From contig NC_063054.1 in assembly GCF_018812025.1 (NCBI RefSeq), positions 35,209,396 to 35,273,395 of the forward strand: a stretch of 64,000 bases of DNA, given 5' to 3'. The notes under the pieces were generated by a model that was not told the DNA's origin, searched no databases, and saw nothing but the letters and a program-made list of their open reading frames with translations. The translations under genes and the position numbers were made by a program. Of the stretch, positions 1 through 19,688 are shown piece after piece (position 1 is the stretch's first letter; each line of letters starts with the position of its first letter). The DNA comes from Megalobrama amblycephala. Taxonomy: Eukaryota; Chordata; Actinopteri; Cypriniformes; Xenocyprididae.

Positions 1-1
1 C

Positions 2-1933
2 AACTGTAAATTTGCAGACAAATGTCTGTTTATTCATCCAAACTGTAAGTTCGATGCAAAGTGCACCAAAGCAGATTGTCCATTCACACACGTCAGCAGA
101 AGAGTCAACGGCAACCCTACAAGAGCAGGTGTGTAGGACAAAGATAAACTGTGTCAAAAATGGCACTTTGATACAGCTGCTGACTTGTGACCTCTGACCC
201 TGTAGCTCCAGCTCCAGCCAGCAGCGTGTGCCGTTTCTTCCCAGAGTGTAAAAAGCTGGAATGTCCATTCTACCACCCCAAAGTGAGTTCTACATCAGCT
301 GGTTTCACTTTGAGGGGTATATTTTTATTATGTGGTGTTCAATAGTTTCAGTAGTCTCTGAAATGTCAGTGAAACACAAAAGGCTTGTTCGACTTGATGC
401 AGCGCCGCAAAGACCGATCGGCGGCTGACTTAAAGCAGTGCATGCCGGTAAGAAATGTTGTCCGACTTGAGACAGCGCTGACGTCATGTGACTGTGACGT
501 ATGGCTTTAAAGTACCGCGAGAGCGATTCGAGATCAGCCACCCGAGTCAGCCCGCGCAGCTTCTGAAGAGGAGCTGCACGAGCTGTGATGACGACACAGC
601 TGTTTCATGATTGGCCGGATTCACCGCATGACAACGATCACGTGTGTTTCGTGTTTATTTTCACGCCTTCAGTTCCACGAATGCTTACAAATCTGTATTT
701 TTATAACAGTTAAAGCTCTTTTCATGAAGTCACGATGTTATTGTTGTCATGTTTATCAAAATAAAACTGATAAGAAACGTAGACCCCACTACATTGGTAT
801 TTAAATAATATATGCTTATATTGAACTTTATTCTTGTAAAAACAGATACTTTAAGTGTAAGCCTCTTCAGTCCCACTCATGCTCATACACGCACTTTCAA
901 AACAGTAGCCTACAATTCATATTTCATGTCGTTTTCATTTATTTATTTTTTTTACATTATTGTTATTTGATTCATTTGTTTATAAAGGTTTTGTGTATAG
1001 GTTTATTTTGGACTTTCATACAAACTTTTACAGTATTAAGCATAAGTTTACAGCAAACGCCACATGATCAGCCATGACTGACGTAAATGCAGCAAACTAC
1101 GGAACCACAGCGTGTCCGACTTCACGTCTCCGTTTTCAGATCGGTTACATCCAGCCGCAGCCGATGTCAAACACACCTAAAATCATATAAAGCTGAAATC
1201 TGATGTAGACATTTATACATATTAGAATGATTTCTGAAGGATCATGTGACTCTGAAGACTGGAGTAATGATGCTGAAAATTCAGCTTTGATCACAGGAAT
1301 TAATTACATTTTAATATACATCGTATAAAATAAATAATAAATAAAATAAATTTTAATATTTCACAATATATTTATATTTTTGATCAAATAAATGCAATTT
1401 TGGTGAGCATTAGAAACTTCTTGGTAACACTTTAGAATAAGGTCTCATTTTTTTAAATTAAAGCATTAACTAACAATGGATATATTTTATTGTGTATATA
1501 TTATTTATATTTTTACAAATTAAACATTTTTGTAAAGTGTTACCAGCTTTTTTCCCCAAAAAAACATTATTTCAAACTTTAAACTGATACGCAAGTCAAC
1601 ATAAAATCAAAATTGACAGTGATTACTTACTCTTTGTGCGTGTTAATCCATATTGGGATTTAAGAATTTTATGTTTTAATGCATTTTGACTCCGATGCTA
1701 AAAGTATTTGTTTATATGCTCATGTCTCTTAATATTGTTTTGCAGCCGTGTAGATTTGCGGCGCAGTGTAAGCGAGCAGATTGTACTTTCTACCATCCAG
1801 CAGTGGCAGTGCCGCCCAGAAGTGCTCTGAAATGGACCAAAACACAAAGCAGGTACAGCAAACTCTGTTTGAGATTTACCTGTGAATCGGACTTCTGTAA
1901 TGACTAATTTTCTGTTTCTTTCCCCACAGTTGA
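2..1933 (+). CDS. zc3h14: ZC3H14, 3' part (last exons), poly(A)-binding CCCH zinc-finger protein
   Basis: Nuclear poly(A) RNA-binding protein of the Nab2/ZC3H14 family, which limits poly(A) tail length. Only the C-terminal zinc-finger block is present. Exons: up to 128, 206-282, 1746-1852, and from 1930. The window opens inside one CCCH finger (NC-x5-C-x3-H). Three full C-x5-C-x4-C-x3-H fingers follow: CKFDAKC..CPFTH, CRFFPEC..CPFYH and CRFAAQC..CTFYH. The tail VPPRSALKW then TKTQSS matches the family's last residues (VPPRHALKW in human, from memory). The final exon adds only four coding bases: the stop TGA at 1931-1933 comes straight after the AG acceptor at 1928-1929. Splice sites are GT-AG (donors at 129, 283 and 1853). 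The gene starts upstream of the window. It is tail-to-tail with eif2b2. Confidence 0.93.
305..1740. repeat. zc3h14 intron filled with repeat remnants
   Basis: Nearly all of the intron between the exons ending at 282 and starting at 1746. A GC-richer stretch at about 380-600 shares phrases with 49905-50060 (GTTCGATT, TTTAAAGTACC), so it looks like a dispersed repeat. Positions 1220-1430 hold a copy of the abundant family marked by GAAGGATCATGTGAC and TGCTGAAAATTCAGC, also seen near 11.2, 14.9, 32.4, 32.9 and 52.8 kb. No coding potential was found. Confidence 0.6.
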
Positions 1934-2140
1934 GAAACAATCAAGTGAGTGATGATGACTGGGCTGCAGTGTTTCTACAGTTCATGCAGAGCTTCCTCTG
2001 TCTCCTCTGATATCAATCTGAATATTTGTTTTGTGCTTTTGTTTTTTTGATTTTTAAAACAAATGAATTTTATAAAATGCTACTTTCTGTAAACTGTTTG
2101 TAGAATATCTTTTGTGTATTAAATGTCAACAATACACACA
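1934..2140 (+). other. zc3h14: zc3h14 3' UTR with ATTAAA poly(A) signal
   Basis: This is sequence after the zc3h14 stop. An ATTAAA hexamer at 2118-2123 is the best poly(A) signal, predicting cleavage near 2140. That leaves only about 115 bp between this end and the eif2b2 stop codon on the other strand. Confidence 0.6.
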
Positions 2141-2224
2141 CATGAATGTCGTCTTTACTTTGTAAACATGTAACTGTGTGCATCACACTCTCAAGATTTG
2201 AATGCCAAAGTGTGACGCAAACAT

Positions 2225-2253
2225 TGCGAGTCAGAGATTCTTTATTTTCCAGA
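2225..2253 (-). other. eif2b2: eif2b2 very short 3' UTR and AATAAA signal
   Basis: On the minus strand an AATAAA (TTTATT at 2241-2246 on plus) lies eight bases after the stop codon. If used, the 3' UTR would be only about 30 bp and would not overlap the end of zc3h14. Other signals further downstream cannot be excluded. Confidence 0.45.
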
Positions 2254-9390
<7,137 letters not shown>

Positions 9391-9905
9391 TTTTATTTGT
9401 GTCTTAATAAAGCGCTGATTCAGACCGAGTTTCTCCTGACAGCTTGAACACTCACGGAACCAGACAGAAACCTCCTCCGGGTCATGAGTCCGGCTCTTCT
9501 TCTGCTCTTTAACGGCAACCAGGAATGTGTTGCAACAGCCCCACCACCCGTCCATCCATATCAACACTCACTATCAGTATATATTTTATAAAGCTACTCA
9601 TTATTTGCCAAAAATAAAAATCTTTATTTGTGTGACACTATGAATTGAAATCATCGAATATATCAGCATTCTTTAAATCCAGAATGTTTATACATCTAAA
9701 AAGTATTTTTATAATGGTACTGAATATGTTATTTACCATTCTAATATATGTAGTGTTATGTGGATATATAAAAGCATGCTGGTTTATGATTTATTATACA
9801 TCAGTGTTCAAAAGTTTGGGGAAAGTAAGATTTTTATTTTTTTTTAAGTCCCCTATGCTCAACACAAAAATACAGTAATATTAATACAAGTACAATATTA
9901 AAATA

Positions 9906-11155
9906 CAAACCCGATTCCAAAAAAGTTGGGACACTGTACAAATTGTGAATAAAAACAGAATGCAATGATGTGGAAGTTTCAAATTTCAATATTGTATTCA
10001 GAATACAACATAGATGACATATCAAATGTTTAAACTGAGAAAATGTATCATTTTAAGGGGAAAATAAGTTGATTTTAAATTTCATGGCATCAACACATCT
10101 CAAAAAAGTTGGGACAAGGCCATGTTTACCACTGTGTGGCATCCCCTCTTCTTTTTTATAACAGTCTGCAAACGTCTGGGGACTGAGGAGACAAGTTGCT
10201 CAAGTTTAGGAATAGGAATGTTGTCCCATTCTTGTCTAATACAGGCTTCTAGTTGCTCAACTGTCTTCTTTGTCACACCTTCCTCTTTATGATGCGCCAA
10301 ATGTTTTCTATGGGTGAAAGATCTGGACTGCAGGCTGGCCATTACAGTACCCGGATCCTTCTTCTACGCAGCCATGATGTTGTAATTGATGCAGTATGTG
10401 GTCTGGCATTGTCATGTTGGAAAATGCAAGGTCTTCCCTGAAAGAGACGACGTCTGGATGGGAGCAAATGTTGTTCTAGAACTTGGATATACCTTTCAGC
10501 ATTGATGGTGCCTTTCCAGATGTGTAAGCTGCCCATGCCACACGCATTCATGCAACCCCATACCATCAGAGATGCAGGCTTCTGAACTGAGCACTGATAT
10601 GAATGCATCCAGTATGTTTTTTTCCGGCCTTGACCCTTATGCACAGAGATTGTTCCAGATTCTCTGAATCTTTGGATGATATTATGCACTGTAGATGATG
10701 ATAACTTCAAACTCTTTGCAGTTTTTCTCTGAAAAACTCCTTTCTGATATTGCTCTACTATTTTTGGCCACAGCATTGGGGGAATTGGTGATCCTCTGCC
10801 CATCTTGACTTCTGAGAGACACTGCCACTCTGAGAGACTCTTTTTATACCCAATCATGTTGCCAATTGACAAAATAAGTTGCAAATTGGTCCTCCAGCTG
10901 TTCCTTATATGTACGTTTAACTTTTCCGGCCTCTTATTGCTACCTGTCCCAACTTTTTTGGAATGTGTAGCTCTAATGAAATCCAAAATGAGCCAATATT
11001 TGGCATGACATTTCAAAATGTCTCACTTTCAACATTTGATATGTTATCTATATTCTATTGTGAATAAAATATAAGTTTATGAGATTTGTAAATTATTGCA
11101 TTCCTTTTTTATTCAAAATTTGTGCAGTGTCCCAACTTTTTTGGAATTGGGTTTG
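9906..11155 (-). mobile_element. Tc1/mariner-type transposon with long IR/DR termini
   Basis: A 1250-bp element flanked by TA (9904-9905, 11156-11157). The outer 31 bp match between ends with one mismatch (CAAACCCGATTCC versus CAAACCCAATTCC). Imperfect inverted repeats extend about 200 bp. Inside each end a second copy of CAAAAAAGTTGGGACA (about 10097-10113 and 10946-10962) gives the IR/DR architecture known from Sleeping Beauty-type elements. It contains the broken transposase listed separately. It is inserted within an older dispersed repeat. Confidence 0.9.
10100..11016 (-). pseudogene. Degenerate Tc1-like transposase
   Basis: Two reading frames on the minus strand (11016-10342, then 10342-10100) carry Tc1 transposase pieces. 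An N-terminal helix-turn-helix reads KIVEQYQKGVFQRKTAKSLK then STVHNIIQRFRESGT. The DDE region includes VWGCMNACGMGSLHIWKGT and IFQHDNARPHTA. The C-terminal piece reads VEQLEACIRQEWDNIP, EQLVSSVPRRLQTVI. The middle, which in full-length relatives (about 340 aa) carries the first catalytic Asp, is deleted: GRKKTYW joins directly to sequence just before VWGC. The frame also shifts near 10342. It cannot make a working enzyme. Confidence 0.9.
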
Positions 11156-11770
11156 TAACTGTTTTCTATTTGAATATATTATAAAATGTAATTTATTCCT
11201 GTGATCAAAGCTGTATTTTCAGCATCATTACTCCAGTCTTCAGTGTCACGTGATCCTTCAGAAATCATTCTAATATGCTGATTTACTGCTCAAGAAATAT
11301 TTATTATTATCAATATCAATGTTTCCATTCAAAGTTGTGAATTTAACTTTAAGCTAAATTAAAATATTCTGCCTAAAATTAAATATTGCATAAAATATTT
11401 GAGAATAAAGCCCATGTGTTCAAGAGAACAAATCGTCTCTTCCTGAGAAATTGGCACAAAATATCTGTAATAAAAATTAAATGCTGCAATCGGGAGATCC
11501 AATGTAGCTATTTTTTCCTCCATCATAAATGACTTAGTGTTACATCCTACATTTTTATGTGTTATCCTAAAATGTGCACAATAATAGGTGGATGGAAGCA
11601 TAGCTGTTGTTGAAAACAGTTGTGCTACTTAATATTTTTGTGGAAACTGTGAATATTCTTCAGTTCAAAACAACAGCATTTATTTGAAATAGAAATGTTT
11701 TTTAACAATATAAAACTCTTTACTGTCACTTAATTAATTTAATGCATCCTTGCTGAATAAATGATTTGCG
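11156..11770 (-). repeat. Composite dispersed repeat, interrupted by the Tc1 element
   Basis: Together with 9800-9905 this is one copy of the abundant family (signature GAAGGATCACGTGACACTGAA on minus). It carries a second repeat inside (about 11325-11605, ending GGATGGAAGCATAGCT). The same composite, in the opposite orientation, is at 14320-15040 in a tmed10 intron. Confidence 0.8.
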
Positions 11771-12189
11771 GCTCAATCAAAAGCAATCACTTAAATCAAA
11801 ACATATTTCACGTAGTTTTTATACAATGTTATTGCTCCTAATATTATTCATCTCATACTGATCTTCTAGCCTATTAGAATATTCTCCATAACATATGCAG
11901 AAGGCAGTGTTTATCATTTTAATACTGTTATGTTGCTAAAAAAAAGCATGTCTGTACATGCTGAGCTTTGCTTTTAATAGTTATTGTTTTATTATTGGGT
12001 CTATTTTCATGTCCTTATTCAAAATGTGTAAATATATTGGTTAGAATATGAATCTGTCTTACAAACATTTTCTTTTAATTTAGCTTATCATAGTTCAGAT
12101 CCTCTCTGATCATAATGACCAAGTTCTGCTTTGTTGCTGCCATGTCCGAGTTTACATCACAACTTCATTCGTTAGTAACCGACAAACAC

Positions 12190-13310
12190 TCAAAATACTT
12201 TACTAACAATTTTTATTGAATTACAAGCCAATTATATTTCTGAAATCCACTTTCACCAAAATTAATCAGAAGAAAAACATTGCTGTTGAAAAAGATTGAA
12301 CACTGGAGCAAAGAATTAAACCACTGGCAGCAAATAATAATAATAATAAATCTGATCCAAACCTTCCACCCAGGACATGTGTAACCACTATTCCATAAAA
12401 GCATTTGAAAAGAAGAGAAAATCCGAAACTGAAAGTCAAGTTTGATCCGTCAAATACAAATCAAACCATTGAAGACACCAGAATTGATGGGGCAGCAATG
12501 ATGGCATTTACACACCTTTAACCTCAAGCCCACTGCAGGACTTCTGTTGGATTGAGCATTTATTCAGTCTGTGGAGAAACTAACAACTAACGATCAACAA
12601 ATAAAGACTTTAATTACAGATGAACTCAGGCTTTCCCATAAACGAACTAAAATGAGATTCCGCCCCCCAAAATAAAACTCCTTTAAAAAAATTAGTAAAT
12701 TTCTCAAAGTCAAAATGGGAAATTTTAGTTTGAAGCTCTGATGTGCATTCGCTCTTCACTTACAGTGAGTGGGACTTCATTTTGACAAAATGGCTTTGCA
12801 TTTTCAAAAACAAGTCTTTCTACTTGTGTTTGAAAGATAGCTAAACACATCAGTTCATGAGAACTTCGTGACTAAAGGCTGAAACAATCATTCTATCCTT
12901 CCAAATAATAATTACAGTAATTAACACACACATTCAATAACCGACAGATGACCACAAAGTTTCTCTCACAGGAGCGCATCTTTTATCAGTTATAGGGGCT
13001 TGTGCTGTCATTTAGTATAAATACAAAAAAAAAAAAAAAAAACAATAAAGCAGAAATTTTTTTGAAAGACTGGGTGTTTTTTCCAAATGATACTGAGCAA
13101 GCTTGTATCAAAAATGTACACGCACTGAAAGACAATTTGGCCGTCAAGCATCAATCGCTTCCCAGAGAATTCCCTGATGCACGTCCACTCCCGATAAACT
13201 TCAGGTCGCCCGCGGCGACCAGAACGGATCGCCGAGGCAAAGCAAATGTCAGGGGCCGGAGGTTCTGATGTCAGGAAGTAGTTCTGGGTCCCTGATTGTT
13301 CAGGCAGATT
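12190..13310 (-). other. tmed10: tmed10 3' UTR
   Basis: About 1.1 kb of sequence follows the stop TAA (13311-13313) and lacks the repeat families seen on either side. AATAAA on minus (TTTATT at 12212-12217) is a suitable poly(A) signal. The extent is inferred. Confidence 0.6.
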
Positions 13311-16266
13311 TTACTCAATGAGCTTCTTGGCCTTGAAGAAACGGCGCAGGTAGAAGACCTGCCATGTGGCCAGACCGATCAGACAGCACATAGAGAAGAT
13401 GCTGAAGTACAGCACGCGTGTGTTGGTGGACTCTGCAAAACATGACAGGACGTCAGAAACAATTCATACACAAAATACTGCATTTATATCTATATTTACG
13501 ACATTTTGGCCCCGTTTACACCTGGTATTAAGATGCATTTTGGTTGATCGGTGTAAACGGGGTCTAAAATGTTTTGAGCTCGTCCATTTTCAACCAGAGG
13601 TAGTCGAAAACGCATTTGACTGGATTGCTTTCGTAGTGTAGACGCTCATGTGGTCGAATGTGTTTGAACTTTGAAGCGCGCTAGCGAGGCGGTATTTAAA
13701 CTTTGTTAGCTGAAAACCGAAGTTTAGTTTGAAGAAGAAAAATGTAAAGCAGAATGTTCTCTCGCCATTCCTGATTTCTAACACACACTCACTTCATTCG
13801 TTCGGCTTTTATAGCAGAAACGAAAGCTAAAGCTCTCTGTCTGTTTTTCCATCTTATGTAAATTGCCCAAGCTTATTTTGTCCAAAAAACCCACACATTT
13901 AGCCACCCATAGACCCTCCCCTTGAAGAAATCAGGACAGAAGTGGTTGAAAATGGACTAAACCAACTAAACTAAAGTTGGTTTAGTCCACATCAACTAAA
14001 ACGCATCTTAATACTAGGTGTAAACAGGGCCCTTTATCCAATCTTGCTTAGAGGTGATACTAAACTTCAGTGGGTTGGTTCTTACCATTAGTATCTCTCA
14101 TCTCCTCCTCTCTCTTCTTCATGTAGGCGAAGTCATTGACAATAGACTCAGAAAGATCCTCCAGCCGACGGAGCTCCACCTCCAGGGGCTTCAGTTTCTC
14201 TACCTTGGCAATCTGAACAAAGCGGCACAATCAGAATGACTTCAAACCAACAGCTACAAATCTGCCATTAAAAGTAGGTGCAGATAATCCTCAAATGCAA
14301 TGTAAATTATCGCTTAAAAGTTTGTGGTCAGCATGATTTTTTTAAAATAATTTTATTAAGCAAGGATGCATTAAATTAATCAAGTGACAGTAAAGACTTT
14401 TATAATGTTACAAAACATTTCTATTTCAAATAAATGCTTTTCTTTTGAACTTTATATTTACTATTGAATACTGAAAAATGTTCAGTTTCCACAAAAATAT
14501 TAAGTAGCACAACTGTTTTCAACAATAGCTATGCTTCCATCCACCTATTATTATGCACATTTTGGGATTTCACATTAAATACAGGATGTAAGGCCAAGCT
14601 ACGCATAATTCCCTTTCAGAATAATTTATTGTGTTTCGCCTGCGCACTCTGAGATGCAAGTCATTTATAATGGAGGAAAAAAGAGCTACGGTGGCCTCCC
14701 TGATTGCAGCAACTTCCATTTTTATTACAGATATTTTGTGCCAGTTTTCTCTTGCACACATGGGATTTATTCTCAAATGTTATGCAATATTCCATTTTGC
14801 AACTTTGAATGGAAACAAAGCAATTGATTATGATAAGAAACGTTTCTTAAGCAGCAAATCATCATATTAGAATGATTTCTGAAGGATCATGTGACACTGA
14901 AGACTGGAGTAATGATGATGAAAATTCAGCTTTGATCACAGGAATAAATGCACAAATGAAGCACCCTTGGTGAGCAAAAGAGACTTCATCCAAAAAACAT
15001 TTGAAAAATCTTACCAACCCCAAACTTTTGAATGGAAGCGTAGTCTAGAATTTTAAACGACAAATGATATAAATAGGCAAATAAAAGTTAAGCATTAGAA
15101 AACAATGCAAACAAACCTCTTCATAATTTTTGGCCTCAACACCGTGCTTCATGTCCAAGTTAATCTGTTGGTCAGGAACTCTTCCAGTTCCTAAAATTAA
15201 GAGAAATTAAACAGTCAAGAATTCAAACAGCATATCAATGCTAACTCAGAATCAGATTATCATCAATCTACCATCATAGTATCACCATATGTCAGCCAAG
15301 GACCTATATTTTCATCAAAAGCTACAGTTTGAGAAGTTTGTAGACGTGTGAATCACTCACCCATAGGTGACTTGCTCTCGAAGCACACCTCAAACATGTC
15401 ATAGTCCTCTGTGGTGAAGGCAAACTTGCCTTTGGTTGCATCTTCTTTCACATAGAGGATGTGTCCAGAGGAGTCTGTGATCTAACAGGGTTACAACATT
15501 TGATATTTAGTAAAATCCAAACAGAAAAATATATAAAACATCTATACATGTATTATAAGTAAGGTCAAAAGGCATTATAAAGGCCAGAAACGTAACCAAT
15601 GTTACGTAACGTGTTATCATAATTAAATTACTATTGAATTCAGCACTGATCAATAATGTTTAGTTTAATCTTTTTACACTGGCATGTATATTATAAGCTA
15701 CAATGCTTGTGCTGGTGAGTATGGAAATAAGACTGACGTGTTATAACTAGAGTGAATGAGATCCGAGGGAAAACACACAAACTTGATCCGCATTTCTTCT
15801 TTACACACCTTATAATGCTAAATGTCATTTACAAAAGTCATCTGATTTATTTAACCAGCTTAATGTTATTAAAAACGAAGTTAATTAAACCGTCCAACCA
15901 GGAAGCGCCATGTAGCACTAACATAAGGCATTGAGTTTAAACTCACAGAACCGCTAAAATCATCACAAATTAACTAAAAACCCCATTCAAACGTAATGTA
16001 ATAGTTGATTATAACTGTAACGATTGTTTGTGTGAATATTTAAATCGTTAATCCTGTAGATGTGTTAAATGTGACGTCACCTTCAGGTTGGTTTTAGTGT
16101 TCGGCTGCTCGCTGATCTCGTATTCTCCGGTCACGAGCACGTCTTTATGGATCTCCTCCCGCAGACACTTTCTGCTGCGCACCGGTAAGTAAAATGAGAT
16201 CGACACGACCGACTGAACCACAAACAACAGTGAGATCGAGAGCGAAAGCACACGGAACCGCGCCAT
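12190..16266 (-). CDS. tmed10: TMED10 (p24 delta / TMP21) cargo receptor, complete
   Basis: Type I membrane p24-family protein cycling between ER and Golgi in COPI/COPII vesicles, where it helps sort GPI-anchored cargo. The span here includes the 3' UTR. Five coding exons: 16266-16081, 15481-15361, 15190-15117, 14212-14086 and 13432-13311. They total 630 bp, giving 209 residues against 219 in human; phases agree. An N-terminal signal peptide covers about residues 1-23 ([18 protein letters not shown]). A GOLD domain follows, containing Cys in RSRKCLREE and [12 protein letters not shown]. Then comes a coiled coil ([20 protein letters not shown]), a membrane helix at about 176-198, and a short cytosolic tail FFKAKKLIE with the FF (COPII) and KKxx-type (COPI) sorting signals. 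The start is the first ATG, in a CpG-rich region. Confidence 0.97.
13508..14032. mobile_element. 525-bp MITE in tmed10 last intron
   Basis: Inverted termini read GGCCCCGTTTACACCTGG at the left and CTAGGTGTAAACAGGGCCC at the right, followed inward by matching ATTAAGATGC/GCATCTTAAT. There is no ORF. A smaller relative with ACACCTGG...CCAGGTGTAAACAGG is at about 2730-2815. Confidence 0.75.
14320..15040 (+). repeat. Composite dispersed repeat in tmed10 intron
   Basis: Opposite-orientation copy of the 11.2-11.8 kb repeat. It has the same internal insertion (about 14526-14818, from AGCTATGCTTCCATCCACC to TTTGAATGGAAAC). It ends in CCCCAAACTTTTGAATGGAA, the usual family terminus. Confidence 0.8.
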
Positions 16267-16319
16267 GACGAGCTGATCGCTCCACTACTGCAGGCCCGGG
16301 TCGAGCTGCTCACTGCGCC

Positions 16320-16395
16320 TGCGCTCTCGTTCCGCGCATGCGCACTGCCTCTGCGATTCTCTCAGTGTATCTAGAGCGCCCGCTCGTGGAGATCA
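16320..16395 (-). promoter_or_regulatory. tmed10: tmed10 promoter with NRF1 palindrome
   Basis: GC-rich DNA just upstream of the tmed10 start codon. CGCGCATGCGCA at 16333-16344 is a perfect palindromic NRF1 consensus. There is no TATA box, in line with a housekeeping promoter. Confidence 0.7.
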
Positions 16396-16799
16396 ATGGA
16401 CGTCTCTAGAACACACTTACAAAAATGTTTGTTCTTTTACTTTGTGCATTCTGAAGCAAGCTCTGAAATTGGCACTTGAAAAATGCTCGTATGTGAAAAT
16501 GAAGCAAATTCAGTTTTGGGGAACAAAATAATGTTCATGAAGGCCTTTTTATGTATGTTTTTAAAGGATTAGTTCACTTTCAAATCATCGTGTCATCCAA
16601 GATGTTCATGTTCCAGGATTTTTCTACTTATAGTGGGCGTCAATGGACTCCAAACGGTTGAAGGTCAAAATTACAGTTTCATTACAGCTTCAAAGAGCTC
16701 TACGTGATCCCAGACAAGGAATAAGGGTCTTATCTAGAGAAACAATCTGTCATTTTCTAAAAAAAAAAATAATAATAAAATTATATACGTTTTAACCAT

Positions 16800-16988
16800 A
16801 AATTCTCTATTAGAATTCCGGCAGTGTAGACACTGCTAAGTGTATTACTGCCCTCCACAGATCAAAGTTTGAACTAATTGTTATATACTTGCACTAGCAT
16901 ATTGTATATGACAATTTAGTTCAAACTTTGACCTGTGGAGGGCAGTAATACACTTAGCATTGTCTACACTGCTGGAATTCTAATAGAG
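16800..16988. mobile_element. Short palindromic insertion (about 180 bp)
   Basis: Left arm TCTATTAGAATTCCGGCAGT, then TTACTGCCCTCCACAGATCA, is mirrored by TTGACCTGTGGAGGGCAGTAA and CTGGAATTCTAATAGA. It sits inside the decayed TTAA-family repeat at 16560-17050. Confidence 0.75.
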
Positions 16989-19687
16989 AAAAAGAAGAGA
17001 GCTAGTTCAAGATCAGCATTTATGGTTAAAATGTATAAAATTGTAAAAAACTTTATCTTCACACACACACACACAGAAGTGTTGTAATTAGTAGTAGTTT
17101 GTTTATTTGATTGTTTGATGTTTTTGATTGGTTTGAAATAATTTGTGATTGATGTTTTTCAAAAAAAAAAAAACTTTGTTTTTTTTCTAATGCATATATT
17201 GCTTGTTTTCTTTAATACACATATATAGAAAACCTTGGTGTTTTAGTGTAGTTAAATCAGTAAATTTTAAAAAATTTAAATAAATATTTTTAAAATAAAA
17301 ACAATCAAAATAAAACACTAAAAATATTTTATTTGTTTACCTGCATGTTATGTGACCATTAAACGAAATCAGAGAACCATGAACTTAATTTTATTTATTA
17401 TTGTTGTTATTATTATTGACTTCTTATTGACCTAACTTATTACCTTAAAATCTAAGGGCTTACTTCAAGTAAATATATTAGGTCAAAGAGGTTCAGCTGA
17501 CAAAAAAGTTGGGGAATCCCTGCATCACATGAATATATATATAAAAATGACATGAATTTGCACATTTTAATGTCTGAAAGACAAAAGCCTTCCAAAGACA
17601 GTAATACATGGTTAAATGACTCACTGAGTGATAATTAAAAATAATAATTAATGTGTTCGTCAGGAGTTAATTACATATGCAGTGTTGCAATGTTGAGTAA
17701 ACACTTCTTAAAAGTGAAATGATTTCTGTAAATCCAGTGATCAACTGCTGTGTTTTGCTTAGTTTTTAGTGATAGTCACATGACTAGTGGCTGGTCTATA
17801 TGTGCAATTCTACAATCCTGGAAGACCTTCTGAACGGATATAAGCAGCAGGGGCGTTTCCTCCGAGGAGGCAAGGGGGGCAGTGCCTCCTCAAAAAAACT
17901 GGATGAGAAAATAATCGATATTACAAAATTAAAACAAAATTTAAAAGTGTAAAAGTCACTCGTTTTTCTAAAGTGCAGCGTCCAACAGCGACACCCGCAG
18001 GTAAAGCGCAGAGTCCACGTCTCTTGTGCCTCCCTTGATCACATTGAAATAAAGCAGAACCCCTAAGCGTACCGTAGGTTTGATGGGGGGTAATTGAGAA
18101 TGAATGGGGGAAAGTCATCTAAGAGGAGGCGGTGCCACCATCGCGCTATGATTGGGTATGTTCAGTTATGGTTGGACATGACTGGTTCGTGCGATAACTA
18201 ATAATAAACTAATGTTAGTTATAAAATGTGTAAAAACACTAGCTTGATGAAATTTATACTTGGTTTTAATAAACAGAACATTACATAGTGTAAAAATACA
18301 AAATAGAATTGTATTTGGTCTCTGTTTTTATGTAATGTGTATTTAACAGGGACATAAATTTACATTTGATATATATAAAAAAAATCAGGACTTTGCCTCC
18401 TCATTTAAACACCTCCGCACACCATTGATAAGCAGTAGGCTTTTAAAGAAAGTAAATTGAATAAATATTTTAAAAAAAACAAAGTAGTAGGAAGAATCAA
18501 TGAATTCTGAATTACATAATACTGTCATTGTGATAATAACATGTAATCATCAATAAAAGTAACTGTAGTTATATAATCTAATTACAAGTACTTAATTTTT
18601 GGAATCTGATTACATAATCCAGATTACATGTAATCTGTTACCACCCAGCACTGGTTATGATATCTTGACCCTTGTACATTATTAACAGCTACCTTTTTTA
18701 TTTGTTGATGTAATATGTAAAATCCATAATTGTTCAGATGTAATTTTTTTCTCCATTAATGAATTCAGTTGATGTATATGAATAAATTGACAACACACTG
18801 TGTATGGTTAGAAAAATGCCCTCATTAAGGTATAAATACCCCTGAAATCAGTTTATGAGAAAGTAATTCAGTTGAATCTAAAATTTCCCTTAAAATTTGC
18901 AATATTGAATTTTTTCATATTTTGTTGCACTTTATTTTTGATCTCCTTGTGTGAGGTTTTGCCATTGACAATATTGGTGACCTGCTCAGGTAACTTCAAC
19001 ACTGTATAAAAGAATTGCTGGTTTAACTTTAAAAAAATAAGTTCCCTGGTTGCCTTAAAATTTTCAGTTCATTGAAATTAAACATTTGAGTTGTGACAAC
19101 AAGCTTGGACCCCCTTGTGGCCCCCCTAAATATGGAGTGTGAACATTTTTTTTTTTTTTGCGATTGTTGTTTTTTACATCCGTTATTATTAGACAGTGGC
19201 AACGGGGAACAGAAATGTAACTATGGGTACCGAAACCCGGTATTAAATTGGCCCCGGGGCTAATTATGAAAGACCGGTGTATCGATAAGCTCTGACGTTA
19301 ACGGTTCTGCTATCGGTACTGGAGAAATTATGAAGAAAATACACGTTCATTTATTATTGCTATATAGACATTATCTTGCAAATTATCTCGCCAGAGTCGC
19401 CAGCTGAGTCTGTATGCAATATTATTAGGACATTTGTCTATGATGCATTTTTGCTTTCGCAGTCCAGAAGAGAGGAGCTACAGCGCGCGCAGCCGCTCAC
19501 GTGAAAGCCTGTTTAATGGTGAGGTGGAGGAGAGAACTAAACAACTAAACGTCTGATTACACTTTAGGCCTGTGATATAAGCTGATTTTATTTTTGATTT
19601 CGATTTTGGCTTCCAATGATCAGACAGAAGCATGTCGGAAGCAAAAAAAAATGTGGGTGGGTCCTCCCTCCAAATTTTTTTTTTATG

Positions 19688-19688
<1 letters not shown>

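Noticed and set aside
13002..13268. 88-residue ORF beyond tmed10
   Set aside because: It falls in the tmed10 3' UTR and starts with a poly-Lys translation of an A run.
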